DNA of 64,000 nt from Streptomyces aureoverticillatus (GCF_014649395.1 NZ_BMSY01000002.1:496001-560000); one strand, 5' to 3'; shown: positions 1 through 8,929, numbered from the stretch's first letter. The notes: generated by a model from the sequence alone, not told the origin. Numbers and translations: made by a program.

Positions 1-1438
1 GCGCGGGCGTGGAGAGCGTCTCGGTCCACAGCGGCGCCTCGACGCCCAGGATCGCGTCGGCCGGGGCCCCTTGCAGATACGTGCCCGGGTCCCAGTCGTA
101 GGCGCGCCGCACCTCGACGTAGCCGGCCCAGGTCAGGCCGAGCGGGGTGTCCTTGTCGTACTTCATGTCGAGGTAGGCGCGGTCGGCCGGGGAGAGGACC
201 AGCTTGGTGCCGTTCTTCGCCGCGTTCACGACCTGGTCGCGCTCGGCCTGGCCGGTGCGGTCGTAGCCCCAGTACTGGGCGACGGCGCCCTCGGCCGGGT
301 GCGCGCCGGCCAGCTGGTGCCAGCCCATCACGTTCTTGCCGTACTTGGCGACGACGGGCTGCACCTTGTCCATGAACGTCACGAAGTCCTCGTGGCTCGT
401 GGAGTGCGCCTCGTCGCCGCCGATGTGCACGGTCCCGCCGGGCGTGAGCGCGGCCAGCTCCCGGACGACGTCGTCCACGAAGTCGTACGTCACGTCCTTC
501 TTGACGCACAGCGAGCTGAAGCCGACGTTCGTGCCGGTGTACAGCGGTGGCGCGATGCCGTCGCAGTTCAGTTCGGCGTACGAGGCGAGCGCGGCGTTGG
601 TGTGGCCCGGCATGTCGATCTCGGGGATGACCTGCATCTTCCGGGACGCGGCGTAGGTGACGATCTCCTTGTACTGGGCCTTGGTGTAGTAGCCGCCGGG
701 GCCGCCGCCGACCTGGGTGGACCCGCCGTAGGTGGCCAGGCGCGGCCAGGAGTCGATGGCGATGCGCCAGCCCTGGTCGTCGCTCAGGTGCAGGTGCAGC
801 TTGTTCATCTTGTAGAGCGCCAGCTGGTCGATGTAGCGCTTCACCTGCTCGACGGGGAAGAAGTGCCGGGACACGTCGAGCATCGAGCCGCGGTGGGCGT
901 AGCGCGGCATGTCCTTGATGGTGCCGCCCGCGATCCGCCACGGTCCCGGCTGCTTGGTCTTCTTCTCGACGGCGGCGGGCAGTTGCTGCCGCACCGTCTG
1001 CACGCCGTGGAAGAGCCCGGTGGACGACCAGGACGTGATGGTGAGGGAGCCGCGCTCGGAGATGACGCGGTAGCCCTCGTTGCCGAGGACCTTGTTCTCC
1101 GGTTCGGCGCTGATGCGCAGCCGGATGCCGTCACCGCCCGCGCGGTCGGTGACCGGGAGGCGGTAGCCGGTGGAGGGACGCAGGATGCCCGCGAGGTACT
1201 CGCCGACGCGGCGTTCCTCCGGGTTGCCGCTGCCGACACGGATGCGGGTCTTGGCGGTGATCTCGAATCCGGGCCCGCCCGGCTCGGCCTTCATGGGCAC
1301 CGGCACGATGCGGCCGAGCGGGATGGGCTCGGCCCGCTCGGCGACGGGGCCGGGGGCGGCCGCCGTGGACGACGTACCGGCGGCGGCGATCAGCAGGAGT
1401 GATCCGATGACACAGGCAGTTCTGCGGTGCTGTCTCAC
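1..1438 (-). CDS. Secreted beta-N-acetylhexosaminidase, GH20 (C-terminus cut by window edge)
   Basis: Glycoside hydrolase family 20, expected to release GlcNAc from the non-reducing end of chitin or peptidoglycan-derived oligosaccharides outside the cell. Read from a GTG at 1438 with a GAAGGGA ribosome site just upstream. An N-terminal signal peptide (MRQHRRTACVIGSLLLIAAAG) is followed by a GH20 N-terminal domain and a TIM barrel. The barrel contains the HLHLSDDQGWR strand, the EIDMPGH loop and the HIGGDEAHS motif, whose adjacent Asp-Glu is the catalytic pair. 479 codons are visible. The end of the protein lies beyond position 1, so completeness cannot be judged. A DasR-like site lies in its promoter region (1520-1531), which fits a GlcNAc-responsive gene. 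It is divergent from the DUF4429 gene. Family assignment is secure. Confidence 0.93.
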   Translation of the reverse strand, partial: MRQHRRTACVIGSLLLIAAAGTSSTAAAPGPVAERAEPIPLGRIVPVPMKAEPGGPGFEITAKTRIRVGSGNPEERRVGEYLAGILRPSTGYRLPVTDRAGGDGIRLRISAEPENKVLGNEGYRVISERGSLTITSWSSTGLFHGVQTVRQQLPAAVEKKTKQPGPWRIAGGTIKDMPRYAHRGSMLDVSRHFFPVEQVKRYIDQLALYKMNKLHLHLSDDQGWRIAIDSWPRLATYGGSTQVGGGPGGYYTKAQYKEIVTYAASRKMQVIPEIDMPGHTNAALASYAELNCDGIAPPLYTGTNVGFSSLCVKKDVTYDFVDDVVRELAALTPGGTVHIGGDEAHSTSHEDFVTFMDKVQPVVAKYGKNVMGWHQLAGAHPAEGAVAQYWGYDRTGQAERDQVVNAAKNGTKLVLSPADRAYLDMKYDKDTPLGLTWAGYVEVRRAYDWDPGTYLQGAPADAILGVEAPLWTETLSTPA

Positions 1439-1519
1439 AAGCGGGTCCCTTCGCCGGGCAACGCGGATGTGACGCAGTCGAACCGTCACCATGCGTACCG
1501 CGCACCCCAGACCGGGTCA

Positions 1520-1531
1520 AGGTGTAGACCA
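1520..1531 (-). promoter_or_regulatory. DasR (dre)-like operator candidate
   Basis: On the minus strand the site reads TGGTCTACACCT, 10 of 12 matches to the dre core TGGTCTAGACCA. It lies about 82 bp upstream of the hexosaminidase start, in the 125-bp space shared with the DUF4429 gene. DasR control of hexosaminidase and chitinase genes is established in Streptomyces; assignment here is by motif and context only. Confidence 0.5.
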
Positions 1532-1563
1532 CCTGGTCCGCGGGCGGTGCGAGAATCCTTGTC

Positions 1564-2457
1564 ATGGCGGAAATCATCCAGCGCGACGGGACCTGGACCT
1601 TCGACGGAGAGACGCTGCGGCTCGTGCCGGGTCGCGACAAGGGCGTCTCGTTGCTGCGCAAGACGCTCGGCGAACTCACGCTGCCGCTGGCGGCGTTGGC
1701 GGGCATCGCCTTCGAACAGGGCAAGAAGAACGGGCGGCTTCGGCTGCGGCTGCGCGACGGCGCGGACCCGCTGCTCCAGGCGACGGGCGGCAAGCTGGCG
1801 GACGCCTCCGACCCCTACCAGCTCACCGTGGAGTCGGACCGCTACGGCGTCGCGGAGTACGTGGTCGACGAGGTGCGCAACGCGCTGCTCCTGGAGCAGG
1901 TCCCCGCCAAGGGCTGTGACAGCTATCTGCTGCCGGGGCCCTCCGTGCCGCTCCAGGTCGCCGCCGGTGACGCGACGGTGAGCTTCGACGGGGAGCACAT
2001 CCGCCTGGAGTGGAACTGGAAGACGGAGGAGGCCAAGGCCGCGGCGGGCACCCGCTCGATCGCGCTCGCCGACATCGCGGCCGTGGAGTGGCAGCCCGCC
2101 ATCGGCCTGGAGAACGGCTATCTGCGGTTCACGGTGAAGAACTCCCCCACCAAGGCCCCGCCGAAGTACGACCCCAACTCGGTGGAGCTGTGGGGCTTCA
2201 AGAAGGACCCGCTGATGGCGCTCGTCGCGGCGGCCGTGCAGGCCCGGCTGCCGCACCCGGCCGCCGCGAAGCCGGCGCTCCCGCAGGACGCCGCGTCCGG
2301 TGCCGCGGCGGCCCCCGCGCTGCCCGCCGCCGCGGCCGAGGACGACCACGACGCGCTGCTGCGCCGGCTGCGCGAGCTCGGCGAGCTGCGCCAGAGCGGT
2401 GTGCTGACCGACGAGGAGTTCGCGGCGGCCAAACAGGCGGTGCTGAAGCGAATGTGA
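1564..2457 (+). CDS. DUF4429 domain protein with C-terminal SHOCT motif
   Basis: A 297-aa cytosolic protein with no signal peptide or membrane segment. It contains two similar beta-rich halves: residues about 1-120 begin MAEIIQRDGTWTFDGETLRL, and residues about 130-235 repeat the pattern (DATVSFDGEHIRLEW). This is the DUF4429 arrangement common in Streptomyces. An Ala/Pro-rich linker follows, and then a C-terminal SHOCT-type helix pair (LRRLRELGELRQSGVLTDEEFAAAKQAVL), a short oligomerisation motif. Function is unknown. The start is the first ATG of the conserved region, directly after a GAGAATCCTTGTC leader without a strong ribosome site. The stop is followed at once by a 24-bp perfect palindrome. 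Confidence 0.85.
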   Translation: MAEIIQRDGTWTFDGETLRLVPGRDKGVSLLRKTLGELTLPLAALAGIAFEQGKKNGRLRLRLRDGADPLLQATGGKLADASDPYQLTVESDRYGVAEYVVDEVRNALLLEQVPAKGCDSYLLPGPSVPLQVAAGDATVSFDGEHIRLEWNWKTEEAKAAAGTRSIALADIAAVEWQPAIGLENGYLRFTVKNSPTKAPPKYDPNSVELWGFKKDPLMALVAAAVQARLPHPAAAKPALPQDAASGAAAAPALPAAAAEDDHDALLRRLRELGELRQSGVLTDEEFAAAKQAVLKRM

Positions 2458-2460
2458 GCC

Positions 2461-2484
2461 ATCCTGCCCGATATCGGGCAGGAT
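2461..2484. repeat. 24-bp perfect palindrome
   Basis: A perfect inverted repeat with no spacer, centred on the GATATC in the middle (left half ATCCTGCCCGAT). It begins 4 nt after the DUF4429 stop and ends 39 nt before the next start. There is no T-tract after it, so an operator for the downstream small gene is at least as likely as a terminator. Confidence 0.7.
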
Positions 2485-2522
2485 TCTTGCGAAAGTCCCC
2501 GAGGTGCTCCAGGATCAACCGC

Positions 2523-2780
2523 GTGCACGAGGAACTTGTCGATCACCTGACCCGCTCCACCTCGCTCCAGCGAGGTGAGGCCCTGCGGGTGATCCAGGAC
2601 GTGCTCGCCTACTTCGACGAGACGGCCGAGCAGTTCGTCCGCCGCCGCCACCGCGAACTCCAGGGTCAGGGCCTGGTGAACGCGGAGATCTTCGAGCGGA
2701 TCGCGGCGGACCTGCGCTACCGCGCGGTGGCGCCGCCCGAGCTCACGCTGAGACAGCTGCGGCGCATCGTGTACGGCTAG
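2523..2780 (+). CDS. Small conserved protein upstream of glmS
   Basis: An 85-aa helical, charged protein starting at GTG 2523 (MHEELVDHLTRSTSLQRGEA). No known domain, signal peptide or membrane segment is visible. It is predicted to be mostly alpha-helical, with a basic C-terminus (LTLRQLRRIVYG). It lies between the DUF4429 gene and glmS on the same strand, 45 bp before glmS, so it may share a transcript with glmS. I do not recognise the family. The start is chosen because the palindrome at 2461-2484 leaves little room upstream; a longer in-frame reading exists but overlaps DUF4429 with poor coding character. Confidence 0.6.
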   Translation: MHEELVDHLTRSTSLQRGEALRVIQDVLAYFDETAEQFVRRRHRELQGQGLVNAEIFERIAADLRYRAVAPPELTLRQLRRIVYG

Positions 2781-2825
2781 GCCCGTCTGACCACGTACGA
2801 ACCGCCTGACCCGAGGGGACCCTTT

Positions 2826-4643
2826 ATGTGCGGAATTGTCGGATACATCGGTAAGCGTGACGTCGCCCCGCTGCTCCTGGAGGGCCTGCAGCGCCTGGAG
2901 TACCGCGGCTACGACTCCGCGGGCGTCGTGATCACCAGCCCCAAGGCCACCGGCCTGAAGATGGTCAAGGCCAAGGGCCGCGTCCGGGACCTGGAGGCCC
3001 GCGTCCCCAAGCGCTTCACCGGCACCACCGGCATCGCCCACACCCGCTGGGCCACCCACGGCGCCCCCTCCGACGAGAACGCCCACCCCCACCTGGACGC
3101 CGACAACAAGGTCGCCGTCGTCCACAACGGCATCATCGACAACGCCTCCGAGCTGCGCGCCAAGCTGATCGCCGACGGCGTCGAGTTCCTCTCCGAGACC
3201 GACACCGAGGTCCTCACCCACCTCATCGCCCGCTCGGACGCCGAGAAGCTGGAGGACCGGGTCCGCGAGGCGCTGCGCCACATCGAGGGCACGTACGGCA
3301 TCGCCGTGCTGCACGCCGACTTCAACGACCGCATCGTCGTCGCCCGCAACGGCTCGCCCGTCGTCCTCGGCATCGGCGAGAAGGAGATGTTCGTCGCCTC
3401 CGACGTCGCCGCGCTGGTCTCGCACACCCGCCAGGTCGTCACCCTCGACGACGGCGAGATGGCCACCATCAAGGCCGACGACTACCGCACGTACACCACC
3501 GAGGGCTCCCGGACCACCGCCTCGCCCACCACCGTGGAGTGGGAGGCCGAGTCGTACGACATGGGCGGCCACGACACGTACATGCACAAGGAGATCTTCG
3601 AGCAGGCCGACGCCGTGGACCGCGTCCTGCGCGGCCGCATCGACGACCGCTTCTCCACCGTGCACCTCGGCGGCCTGAACCTGGACGCGCACGACGCCCG
3701 CAAGGTGCGCCGCGTCAAGATCCTCGGCTGCGGCACCTCGTACCACGCGGGCATGATCGGCGCCCAGATGATCGAGGAGCTGGCCCGCATCCCCGCCGAC
3801 GCCGAGCCCGCCTCCGAGTTCCGCTACCGCAACGCGGTCGTCGACCCCGACACCCTGTACGTCGCCGTCTCCCAGTCCGGCGAGACCTACGACGTGCTCG
3901 CCGCCGTGCAGGAGCTCAAGCGCAAGGGCGCCCGCGTCTTCGGCATCGTGAACGTCGTCGGCTCCGCGATCGCCCGCGAGGCGGACGCGGGCGTGTACGT
4001 GCACGCGGGCCCGGAGGTCTGCGTGGTCTCCACCAAGTGCTTCACCAACACCACCGTCGCCTTCGCGCTGCTCGCCCTGCACCTGGGCCGCATCCGCGAC
4101 CTGTCGGTCTCCGACGGCAAGCGGATCATCGCCGGCCTGCGCCAACTGCCCGCGCAGATCGAGCAGATGCTGGAGCGCGAGGACGAGATCAAGAAGCTGG
4201 CGCAGGAGTTCGCCGAGGCCAAGTCGATGCTCTTCATCGGGCGCGTACGCGGCTACCCGGTGGCCCGCGAGGCCTCCCTGAAGCTCAAGGAGGTCTCCTA
4301 CATCCACGCCGAGGCCTACCCGGCCTCCGAGCTGAAGCACGGCCCGCTCGCCCTGATCGAGCCCGCCCTGCCGACGGTCGCGATCGTCCCCGACGACGAC
4401 CTCCTGGAGAAGAACCGCGCCGCCCTGGAGGAGATCAAGGCCCGCAGCGGCAAGATCCTCGCGGTCGCCCACCAGGAGCAGGAGAAGGCCGACCACACGA
4501 TCGTCGTCCCGAAGAACGAGAACGAGCTGGACCCGATCCTGATGGGCATCCCCCTCCAGCTCCTCGCGTACCACACGGCCCTGGCCCTGGGCCGCGACAT
4601 CGACAAGCCCCGCAACCTGGCGAAGTCGGTCACTGTGGAGTAA
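2826..4643 (+). CDS. glmS: Glutamine--fructose-6-phosphate aminotransferase (isomerizing)
   Basis: Makes glucosamine-6-phosphate from fructose-6-phosphate and glutamine, the entry step to UDP-GlcNAc for peptidoglycan. The 605-aa length is normal for GlmS. The processed N-terminus starts MCGIVGYIG, so Cys2 is the glutaminase nucleophile. The N-terminal Ntn glutaminase domain (about 1-230, with RLEYRGYDSAG and HTRWATHG) is followed by two SIS isomerase domains (about 280-420, GCGTSYHAG and SQSGETYD; about 455-590, GRVRGYPVAREASLKLKE) and ends KSVTVE. Start ATG 2826 follows GAGGGGACCCTTT. It lies downstream of a hexosaminidase, so amino-sugar supply and salvage genes sit together. A strong terminator follows. 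Confidence 0.97.
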   Translation: MCGIVGYIGKRDVAPLLLEGLQRLEYRGYDSAGVVITSPKATGLKMVKAKGRVRDLEARVPKRFTGTTGIAHTRWATHGAPSDENAHPHLDADNKVAVVHNGIIDNASELRAKLIADGVEFLSETDTEVLTHLIARSDAEKLEDRVREALRHIEGTYGIAVLHADFNDRIVVARNGSPVVLGIGEKEMFVASDVAALVSHTRQVVTLDDGEMATIKADDYRTYTTEGSRTTASPTTVEWEAESYDMGGHDTYMHKEIFEQADAVDRVLRGRIDDRFSTVHLGGLNLDAHDARKVRRVKILGCGTSYHAGMIGAQMIEELARIPADAEPASEFRYRNAVVDPDTLYVAVSQSGETYDVLAAVQELKRKGARVFGIVNVVGSAIAREADAGVYVHAGPEVCVVSTKCFTNTTVAFALLALHLGRIRDLSVSDGKRIIAGLRQLPAQIEQMLEREDEIKKLAQEFAEAKSMLFIGRVRGYPVAREASLKLKEVSYIHAEAYPASELKHGPLALIEPALPTVAIVPDDDLLEKNRAALEEIKARSGKILAVAHQEQEKADHTIVVPKNENELDPILMGIPLQLLAYHTALALGRDIDKPRNLAKSVTVE

Positions 4644-4736
4644 TTCCACCCGCGATCACGGCAGCGACAATTGAGCAACCCCCGCGGCGAGCAACCCGGT
4701 CCGCGAGAGCGGCGGCGGTTTAGCCGCAAAGAGGTG

Positions 4737-4780
4737 AGCGGCCCCTCCGTGCGTGCCACCAGGCGCACGGAGGGGCCGCT
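4737..4780 (+). terminator. Terminator hairpin after glmS
   Basis: A 17-bp perfect GC-rich stem (4737-4753 pairing with 4764-4780) with a 10-nt loop, 94 nt after the glmS stop. It is long enough to act from either side and so also separates glmS from the converging stress-protein gene. Confidence 0.8.
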
Positions 4781-5067
4781 CTTCAAGGGACCAGGGTCGC
4801 CCATTACCCCGGCCCGCGCCTGCATCAGCCGGCGGCCGTCACCCCCCGGCCGGCAGGCCGCCCAGGCCACCGCGCGGCGGCCCGGGCAGTGGTTCCCCGG
4901 CGAGCGATATGTACCCTTCACAAGGGCGCAAACCACCTCTACGCACGAGTAGATTTATGCGCCGCCACAAGGAAGTTGACGCCGCGAAACCCTCATCCCA
5001 CCTGGCACGAAAGGGCGTTGCGGAATCACGCGGAAGGGCGCGGGATCACGCGAGAGGGTTCAGTACG
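4781..5067. other. Gap between glmS terminator and stress-protein gene
   Basis: Together with 4644-4736 this gives 424 bp without a gene between the two convergent genes. Apart from the terminator at 4737-4780 I see no open frame with coding character, no second hairpin and no recognisable RNA. Confidence 0.5.
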
Positions 5068-5592
5068 TCACGGGATGACGACCACGGGCCGTTGCGCACG
5101 GCGCGCGAGACGGCCCGCGACGGAGCCGAAGATGCGCCCCACGATTCCGTGCGTCGATCCGACGACGATGGCGTCCGCGGAGTACTCCCGGCCGACCTCT
5201 TCGAGCTCGTGGCAGATGTCGCCGCCACGCTCGACCAGGATCCAGGGCACCTCGGCCAGATAGTCCGCGCAGGCCAGCTCGAGGCCGAGGACCTCGGTGC
5301 GGTGGTCGGGGACGTCGACGAAGACCGGGGGCTCGCAGCCCGCCCAGACCGTGGTGGGCAGCCGGTTGGCGACGTGCACGATGATCAGGCCGGAGCCGGC
5401 GCGGTGGGCCATCCCGATCGCGTAGGCGAGGGCCCGCTCGCTGGATGTCGAGCCGTCGAAGCCGACGACGACGCCGTGCCGGAAGGCGGGATCGCAGGAA
5501 TGACGTGGTTCTTCCGCCGCTCGGGGGGTCGCGCTCGGATCGGCGACCTGCCGCTTGCGGTCCGCGGGTTCGGAGAATTCGTGACCGGCCAT
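5068..5592 (-). CDS. Universal stress protein (UspA family)
   Basis: A single-domain Usp protein of 174 aa. The core begins VVVGFDGSTSSERALAYAIG and ends with the ATP-binding signature VGSTHGIVGRIFGSVAGRL followed by RRAQRPVVVIP, matching the G-x2-G-x9-G-S/T pattern of the nucleotide-binding Usp class. About 38 residues precede the domain and look disordered (EPADRKRQVADPSATPRAAEE). Usp proteins are cytoplasmic and linked to stress or dormancy physiology; the ligand here is inferred to be ATP. It is convergent with glmS. Start ATG 5592 is taken from the longest frame; a shorter start near the domain cannot be excluded. Confidence 0.88.
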   Translation of the reverse strand: MAGHEFSEPADRKRQVADPSATPRAAEEPRHSCDPAFRHGVVVGFDGSTSSERALAYAIGMAHRAGSGLIIVHVANRLPTTVWAGCEPPVFVDVPDHRTEVLGLELACADYLAEVPWILVERGGDICHELEEVGREYSADAIVVGSTHGIVGRIFGSVAGRLARRAQRPVVVIP

Positions 5593-6034
5593 CGGTGTCT
5601 CGGCGAAGGAGTCCTCTGTGGGAGGGTCGGCTTCTGTCTGGGGCGGGCGGTGGTCACCGGATCTGCGCGGCTCCGAGCCCGCAGGACCTGCGCCGGGACC
5701 TGTGTCCGGGAATCATCTTCACAACCCCTTACCCCCAAGGGTACGGCGGCACTCCTCTCCTGCCCAGGCCCTGTTCCGAGCCGCGCGAGGCTCCCTGAGG
5801 CCCCACTGAGGCCCTGCACGGGCCGCACGGCGTTCACCGGAGCATGCATGAGCCGGGCCCGGATGGCAATGGCGGCTGCCCCGTACAGGCGGTTTGCGCC
5901 CGGTTCGGGAGCGCTCTCCCTTCAGGCCAGTGACCGGGTGCCCGGCCACGCGTTGAACCCCTGAAACCACTCTTTCGGAGACATCCGCAGCCGCCCGCCA
6001 CACCGTGCGAAACCACCGCTCCAGGGAGCACGCC
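5593..6034. other. Divergent promoter region, stress protein / membrane protein
   Basis: 442 bp without a credible gene. It holds the upstream regions of the minus-strand stress-protein gene and the plus-strand membrane-protein gene. One small inverted repeat, TACCC-CCAA-GGGTA at 5728-5741, is the only structure seen. Confidence 0.4.
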
Positions 6035-6448
6035 GTGCCAGGACCGCATACCGCCGCCACCGCCACCCCGGCCGCCACCCACCGCCGCGCCGCTGAGGGG
6101 GCGCGCGAGCGCCGGGCCCCCGCGGTCCCCGCGCCCCGGCCCGTCCGGGCCCCGGCCGCCGCCCCGCAGGACTCCGCGAGCGACGTGGTGCGCTGGGCGG
6201 CGTTCTCCTGCGTCCTGGTTCCCGTGGTGCTCGTCGGGTACGGGACCTCCCTGGCCGGCGCGGGCGGGACGGCCCTGGGACTCGCGGCCGTGACCGGGGT
6301 GTGCCGGGTGCTCCTGCGGCAGTCCGAGCGCGGGGCGGCGCGAGCCCGCGCGCAGCGGGGCGCGGGCGGGCGGGGACGGCGTCAACGGCATGCGCCGGGG
6401 GCGCACCGGGGCGGTCGCCGTCCGGGGCCGAGCGCGCCGGTGGACTGA
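6035..6448 (+). CDS. Small membrane protein of unknown function
   Basis: A 137-aa protein. GTG 6035 is chosen because GGGAG sits 6 nt upstream (6024-6028); the first ATG/GTG of the longer frame has no ribosome site. The N-terminal 45 residues are Ala/Pro/Arg-rich and cytoplasmic in character. Two hydrophobic segments follow (about residues 51-70, WAAFSCVLVPVVLVGYGTSL, and 73-88, GAGGTALGLAAVTGVCRVLL), and then a very basic tail rich in Arg and Gly. No family is recognised. It lies 396 bp upstream of adpA on the same strand, a position where small membrane proteins occur in other Streptomyces, but any link to AdpA is unproven. Confidence 0.6.
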   Translation: MPGPHTAATATPAATHRRAAEGARERRAPAVPAPRPVRAPAAAPQDSASDVVRWAAFSCVLVPVVLVGYGTSLAGAGGTALGLAAVTGVCRVLLRQSERGAARARAQRGAGGRGRRQRHAPGAHRGGRRPGPSAPVD

Positions 6449-6844
6449 CTGATTCCCGCACGCTCCCCCGTATGTTTTCAGCCAACTTCCCAGCCGTCGG
6501 CATTCCCTGGCCGAACAGGGGGTCAACCCACGTCCCACCAGGGGTGAAAGGAGCACGGAAGGGCTCTGCACCCTACGTTGACCGGCCACTGGCACGAGGC
6601 GCACTTCCCTGGGCGCCCCGCGAGTGCGACGCTTCGTGATCGAATGCTTCACGCCAAGTTGCCATGTCGACAATGCGCCGGGTGCTGAACTGGTCACGGC
6701 GGCGTCACGTGACGCAGTAGATTCGATCTTGACTGTAGTACGGCGGGGGACTGGTGGAGGACCGAGGGGAAACGTGCAGGAGCGACAGGTCCATCAAGCG
6801 CGCCAAGAACAGGGAGCCGCGACGACCGAGGGGGGCTTAGCGCC
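6449..6844. promoter_or_regulatory. adpA upstream region
   Basis: 396 bp with no gene. It contains a perfect 14-bp palindrome (GCGTCACGTGACGC, 6702-6715) directly abutting a plausible -10 hexamer TAGATT at 6718-6723. If that -10 is used, the adpA leader is about 115 nt. adpA promoters are known to be bound by several regulators (ArpA-type, BldD, AdpA itself); I cannot assign the palindrome to one of them. Confidence 0.5.
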
Positions 6845-8122
6845 ATGAGCCACGACTCCACTGCCGTGCAGGAAGCCGCGGCGCGGAAACTCTCCGGGCG
6901 GCGACGTCGGGAAATCGTCGCGGTGCTGCTCTTCAGCGGTGGTCCCATCTTCGAGAGTTCCATACCTCTCTCCGTGTTCGGCATTGACCGGCAGGACGCG
7001 GGAGTCCCTCGATACCGGCTGCTCGTGTGCGCCGGCGAGGAAGGTCCGCTGCGCACCACCGGCGGGCTCGAACTGACCGCGCCACACGGCCTCGAGGCGA
7101 TCTCGCGGGCCGGCACGGTCGTCGTACCGGCCTGGCGGTCGATCACATCGCCACCGCCGCTGGAGGCGCTCGACGCGCTGCGCCGCGCGCACGAGGAGGG
7201 CGCGCGCATCGTCGGCCTGTGCACCGGCGCGTTCGTCCTCGCGGCGGCCGGTTTACTGGACGGCCGCCCGGCGACGACGCACTGGATGTACGCGCCGACG
7301 CTCGCCAAGCGCTATCCGTCCGTGCACGTCGACCCGCGGGAGCTGTTCGTCGACGACGGCGACGTGCTGACGTCGGCCGGCACCGCGGCCGGAATCGATC
7401 TGTGCCTGCACATCGTGCGCACCGACCACGGCAACGAGGCGGCGGGCGCGCTCGCCCGCAGGCTGGTCGTGCCGCCGCGCCGGGCAGGCGGCCAGGAGCG
7501 CTACCTGGACAGGTCGCTCCCGGAGGAGATCGGCGCCGACCCGCTGGCCGAGGTCGTGGCCTGGGCCCTGGAGCACCTCCACGAGCAGTTCGACGTGGAG
7601 ACTCTGGCCGCCCGCGCCTACATGAGCCGCCGCACGTTCGACCGGCGCTTCCGCTCACTGACGGGGAGCGCTCCCCTGCAGTGGCTGATCACCCAGCGGG
7701 TGCTGCAGGCACAGCGGCTCCTGGAGACCTCCGACTACTCGGTCGACGAGGTCGCCGGGCGCTGCGGCTTCCGCTCGCCGGTCGCGCTGCGCGGGCACTT
7801 CCGGCGCCAGCTCGGCTCGTCGCCCGCCGCCTACCGCGCCGCCTACCGGGCGCGCCGGCCGCAGAGCGAGCGCGCGCTGGAGTCGGCGGCGGCCACCGCC
7901 GTGCCCGCGACCGCCTCCATGGTCTCCGCGGAGGGCCCAGGCCCCGGCCCGGGCGGGAATCCCGGCCTGTCGCCGGGCCCCGTGCCGTCCCAGACCCGGC
8001 GCACGGCGGCCGCGAGCTCGCTCGGCGCCACGGCGTCCCTGCCGATGGACGCGGGCAGGCCGCACTCCGACGCGTACGCGCCGGGCCGCACTCCCCTGCC
8101 CGGTCAGAGGAGCGCGCCGTAG
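6845..8122 (+). CDS. adpA: AdpA, pleiotropic AraC-family developmental regulator
   Basis: Master transcriptional activator of aerial growth and secondary metabolism in Streptomyces. The 425-aa protein has a DJ-1/PfpI (ThiJ)-like N-terminal dimerisation domain (about residues 20-200, with [20 protein letters not shown] and [15 protein letters not shown]) and an AraC/XylS double helix-turn-helix (about 230-335, with [20 protein letters not shown] and [19 protein letters not shown]). A variable Pro/Ala-rich tail completes it. Leu137 is encoded by TTA at 7253-7255, so translation should depend on the bldA tRNA, as established for adpA in S. coelicolor and S. griseus. Start ATG 6845 follows GAGGGGGGCTTAGCGCC. 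ornA begins 10 bp after the stop, a conserved pairing. Confidence 0.97.
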   Translation: MSHDSTAVQEAAARKLSGRRRREIVAVLLFSGGPIFESSIPLSVFGIDRQDAGVPRYRLLVCAGEEGPLRTTGGLELTAPHGLEAISRAGTVVVPAWRSITSPPPLEALDALRRAHEEGARIVGLCTGAFVLAAAGLLDGRPATTHWMYAPTLAKRYPSVHVDPRELFVDDGDVLTSAGTAAGIDLCLHIVRTDHGNEAAGALARRLVVPPRRAGGQERYLDRSLPEEIGADPLAEVVAWALEHLHEQFDVETLAARAYMSRRTFDRRFRSLTGSAPLQWLITQRVLQAQRLLETSDYSVDEVAGRCGFRSPVALRGHFRRQLGSSPAAYRAAYRARRPQSERALESAAATAVPATASMVSAEGPGPGPGGNPGLSPGPVPSQTRRTAAASSLGATASLPMDAGRPHSDAYAPGRTPLPGQRSAP

Positions 8123-8132
8123 GGTTGGGCGC

Positions 8133-8735
8133 ATGAACGATCGCATGGTGTGGATCGACTGCGAGATGACCGGGCTCTCGCTGACGGATGACGCACTTAT
8201 CGAGGTGGCCGCGCTGGTCACCGACTCGGAACTGAACGTGCTCGGCGAAGGTGTGGACATCGTGATCCGCCCGCCGGACGCGGCCCTGGAGACCATGCCC
8301 GAGGTGGTGCGGCAGATGCACACCACCTCGGGGCTCCTCGACGTGCTGTCCGGCGGCACCACGCTGGCCGACGCCGAGGAGCAGGTCCTCGCCTACATCC
8401 GTCAGCATGTGAAGGAGCCCCGCAAGGCCCCGCTGTGCGGCAACTCGGTCGGCACGGACCGCGGCTTCCTGCTGCGGGACATGCCGACCCTTGAGGACTT
8501 CCTGCACTACCGCATCGTCGACGTCTCCTCCATCAAGGAGCTGGCCCGGCGCTGGTACCCCCGGGCGTACTTCAACAGCCCGGACAAGAACGGCAACCAC
8601 CGGGCGCTGGCCGACATCCGCGAGTCCATCGCGGAGCTGCGCTACTACCGCGAGGCGATCTTCGTCCCGCAGCCCGGGCCCGACTCGGACACCGCCAAGT
8701 CGATCGCCGCGAAGTACGTCCTGCCTGCGGACTGA
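8133..8735 (+). CDS. ornA: Oligoribonuclease
   Basis: 3'-to-5' exoribonuclease that clears 2-5 nt RNA fragments and, in actinobacteria, pGpG from c-di-GMP breakdown. 200 aa, the usual length. It has the DEDDh family motifs: Exo I at the N-terminus ([14 protein letters not shown]), the central [16 protein letters not shown] region and the Exo [22 protein letters not shown] segment with the catalytic His and Asp. Start ATG 8133 lies 10 bp after the adpA stop with no hairpin between, so it may be cotranscribed with adpA. A c-di-GMP enzyme (cdgA) is 27 kb away in this window. Confidence 0.96.
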   Translation: MNDRMVWIDCEMTGLSLTDDALIEVAALVTDSELNVLGEGVDIVIRPPDAALETMPEVVRQMHTTSGLLDVLSGGTTLADAEEQVLAYIRQHVKEPRKAPLCGNSVGTDRGFLLRDMPTLEDFLHYRIVDVSSIKELARRWYPRAYFNSPDKNGNHRALADIRESIAELRYYREAIFVPQPGPDSDTAKSIAAKYVLPAD

Positions 8736-8845
8736 CCGTCCCCGGCACCCTTCGTACGGGGTCCGGAAAAGGCGTGCGCGAGCACCCCTTCGGACCCTGT
8801 ACACTTTTTCTCGGCCGGTCGGAAGAACGACAAAGACCGGCCCGC

Positions 8846-8919
8846 GGTGGGTGTAGCTCAGTTGGTAGAGCACCTGGTTGTGGTCCAGGTGGCCGCGGGT
8901 TCAAGTCCCGTCACTCACC
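8846..8919 (+). tRNA. tRNA-His (GTG)
   Basis: A full cloverleaf: acceptor GTGGGTG (8847-8853) pairs with CACTCAC (8912-8918); the anticodon stem CCTGG/CCAGG closes a loop with anticodon GTG at 8880-8882. The extra G at 8846 can pair with the discriminator C8919, the histidine-specific feature. CCA is not encoded. Confidence 0.97.
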
Positions 8920-8929
8920 CTGAATGATC

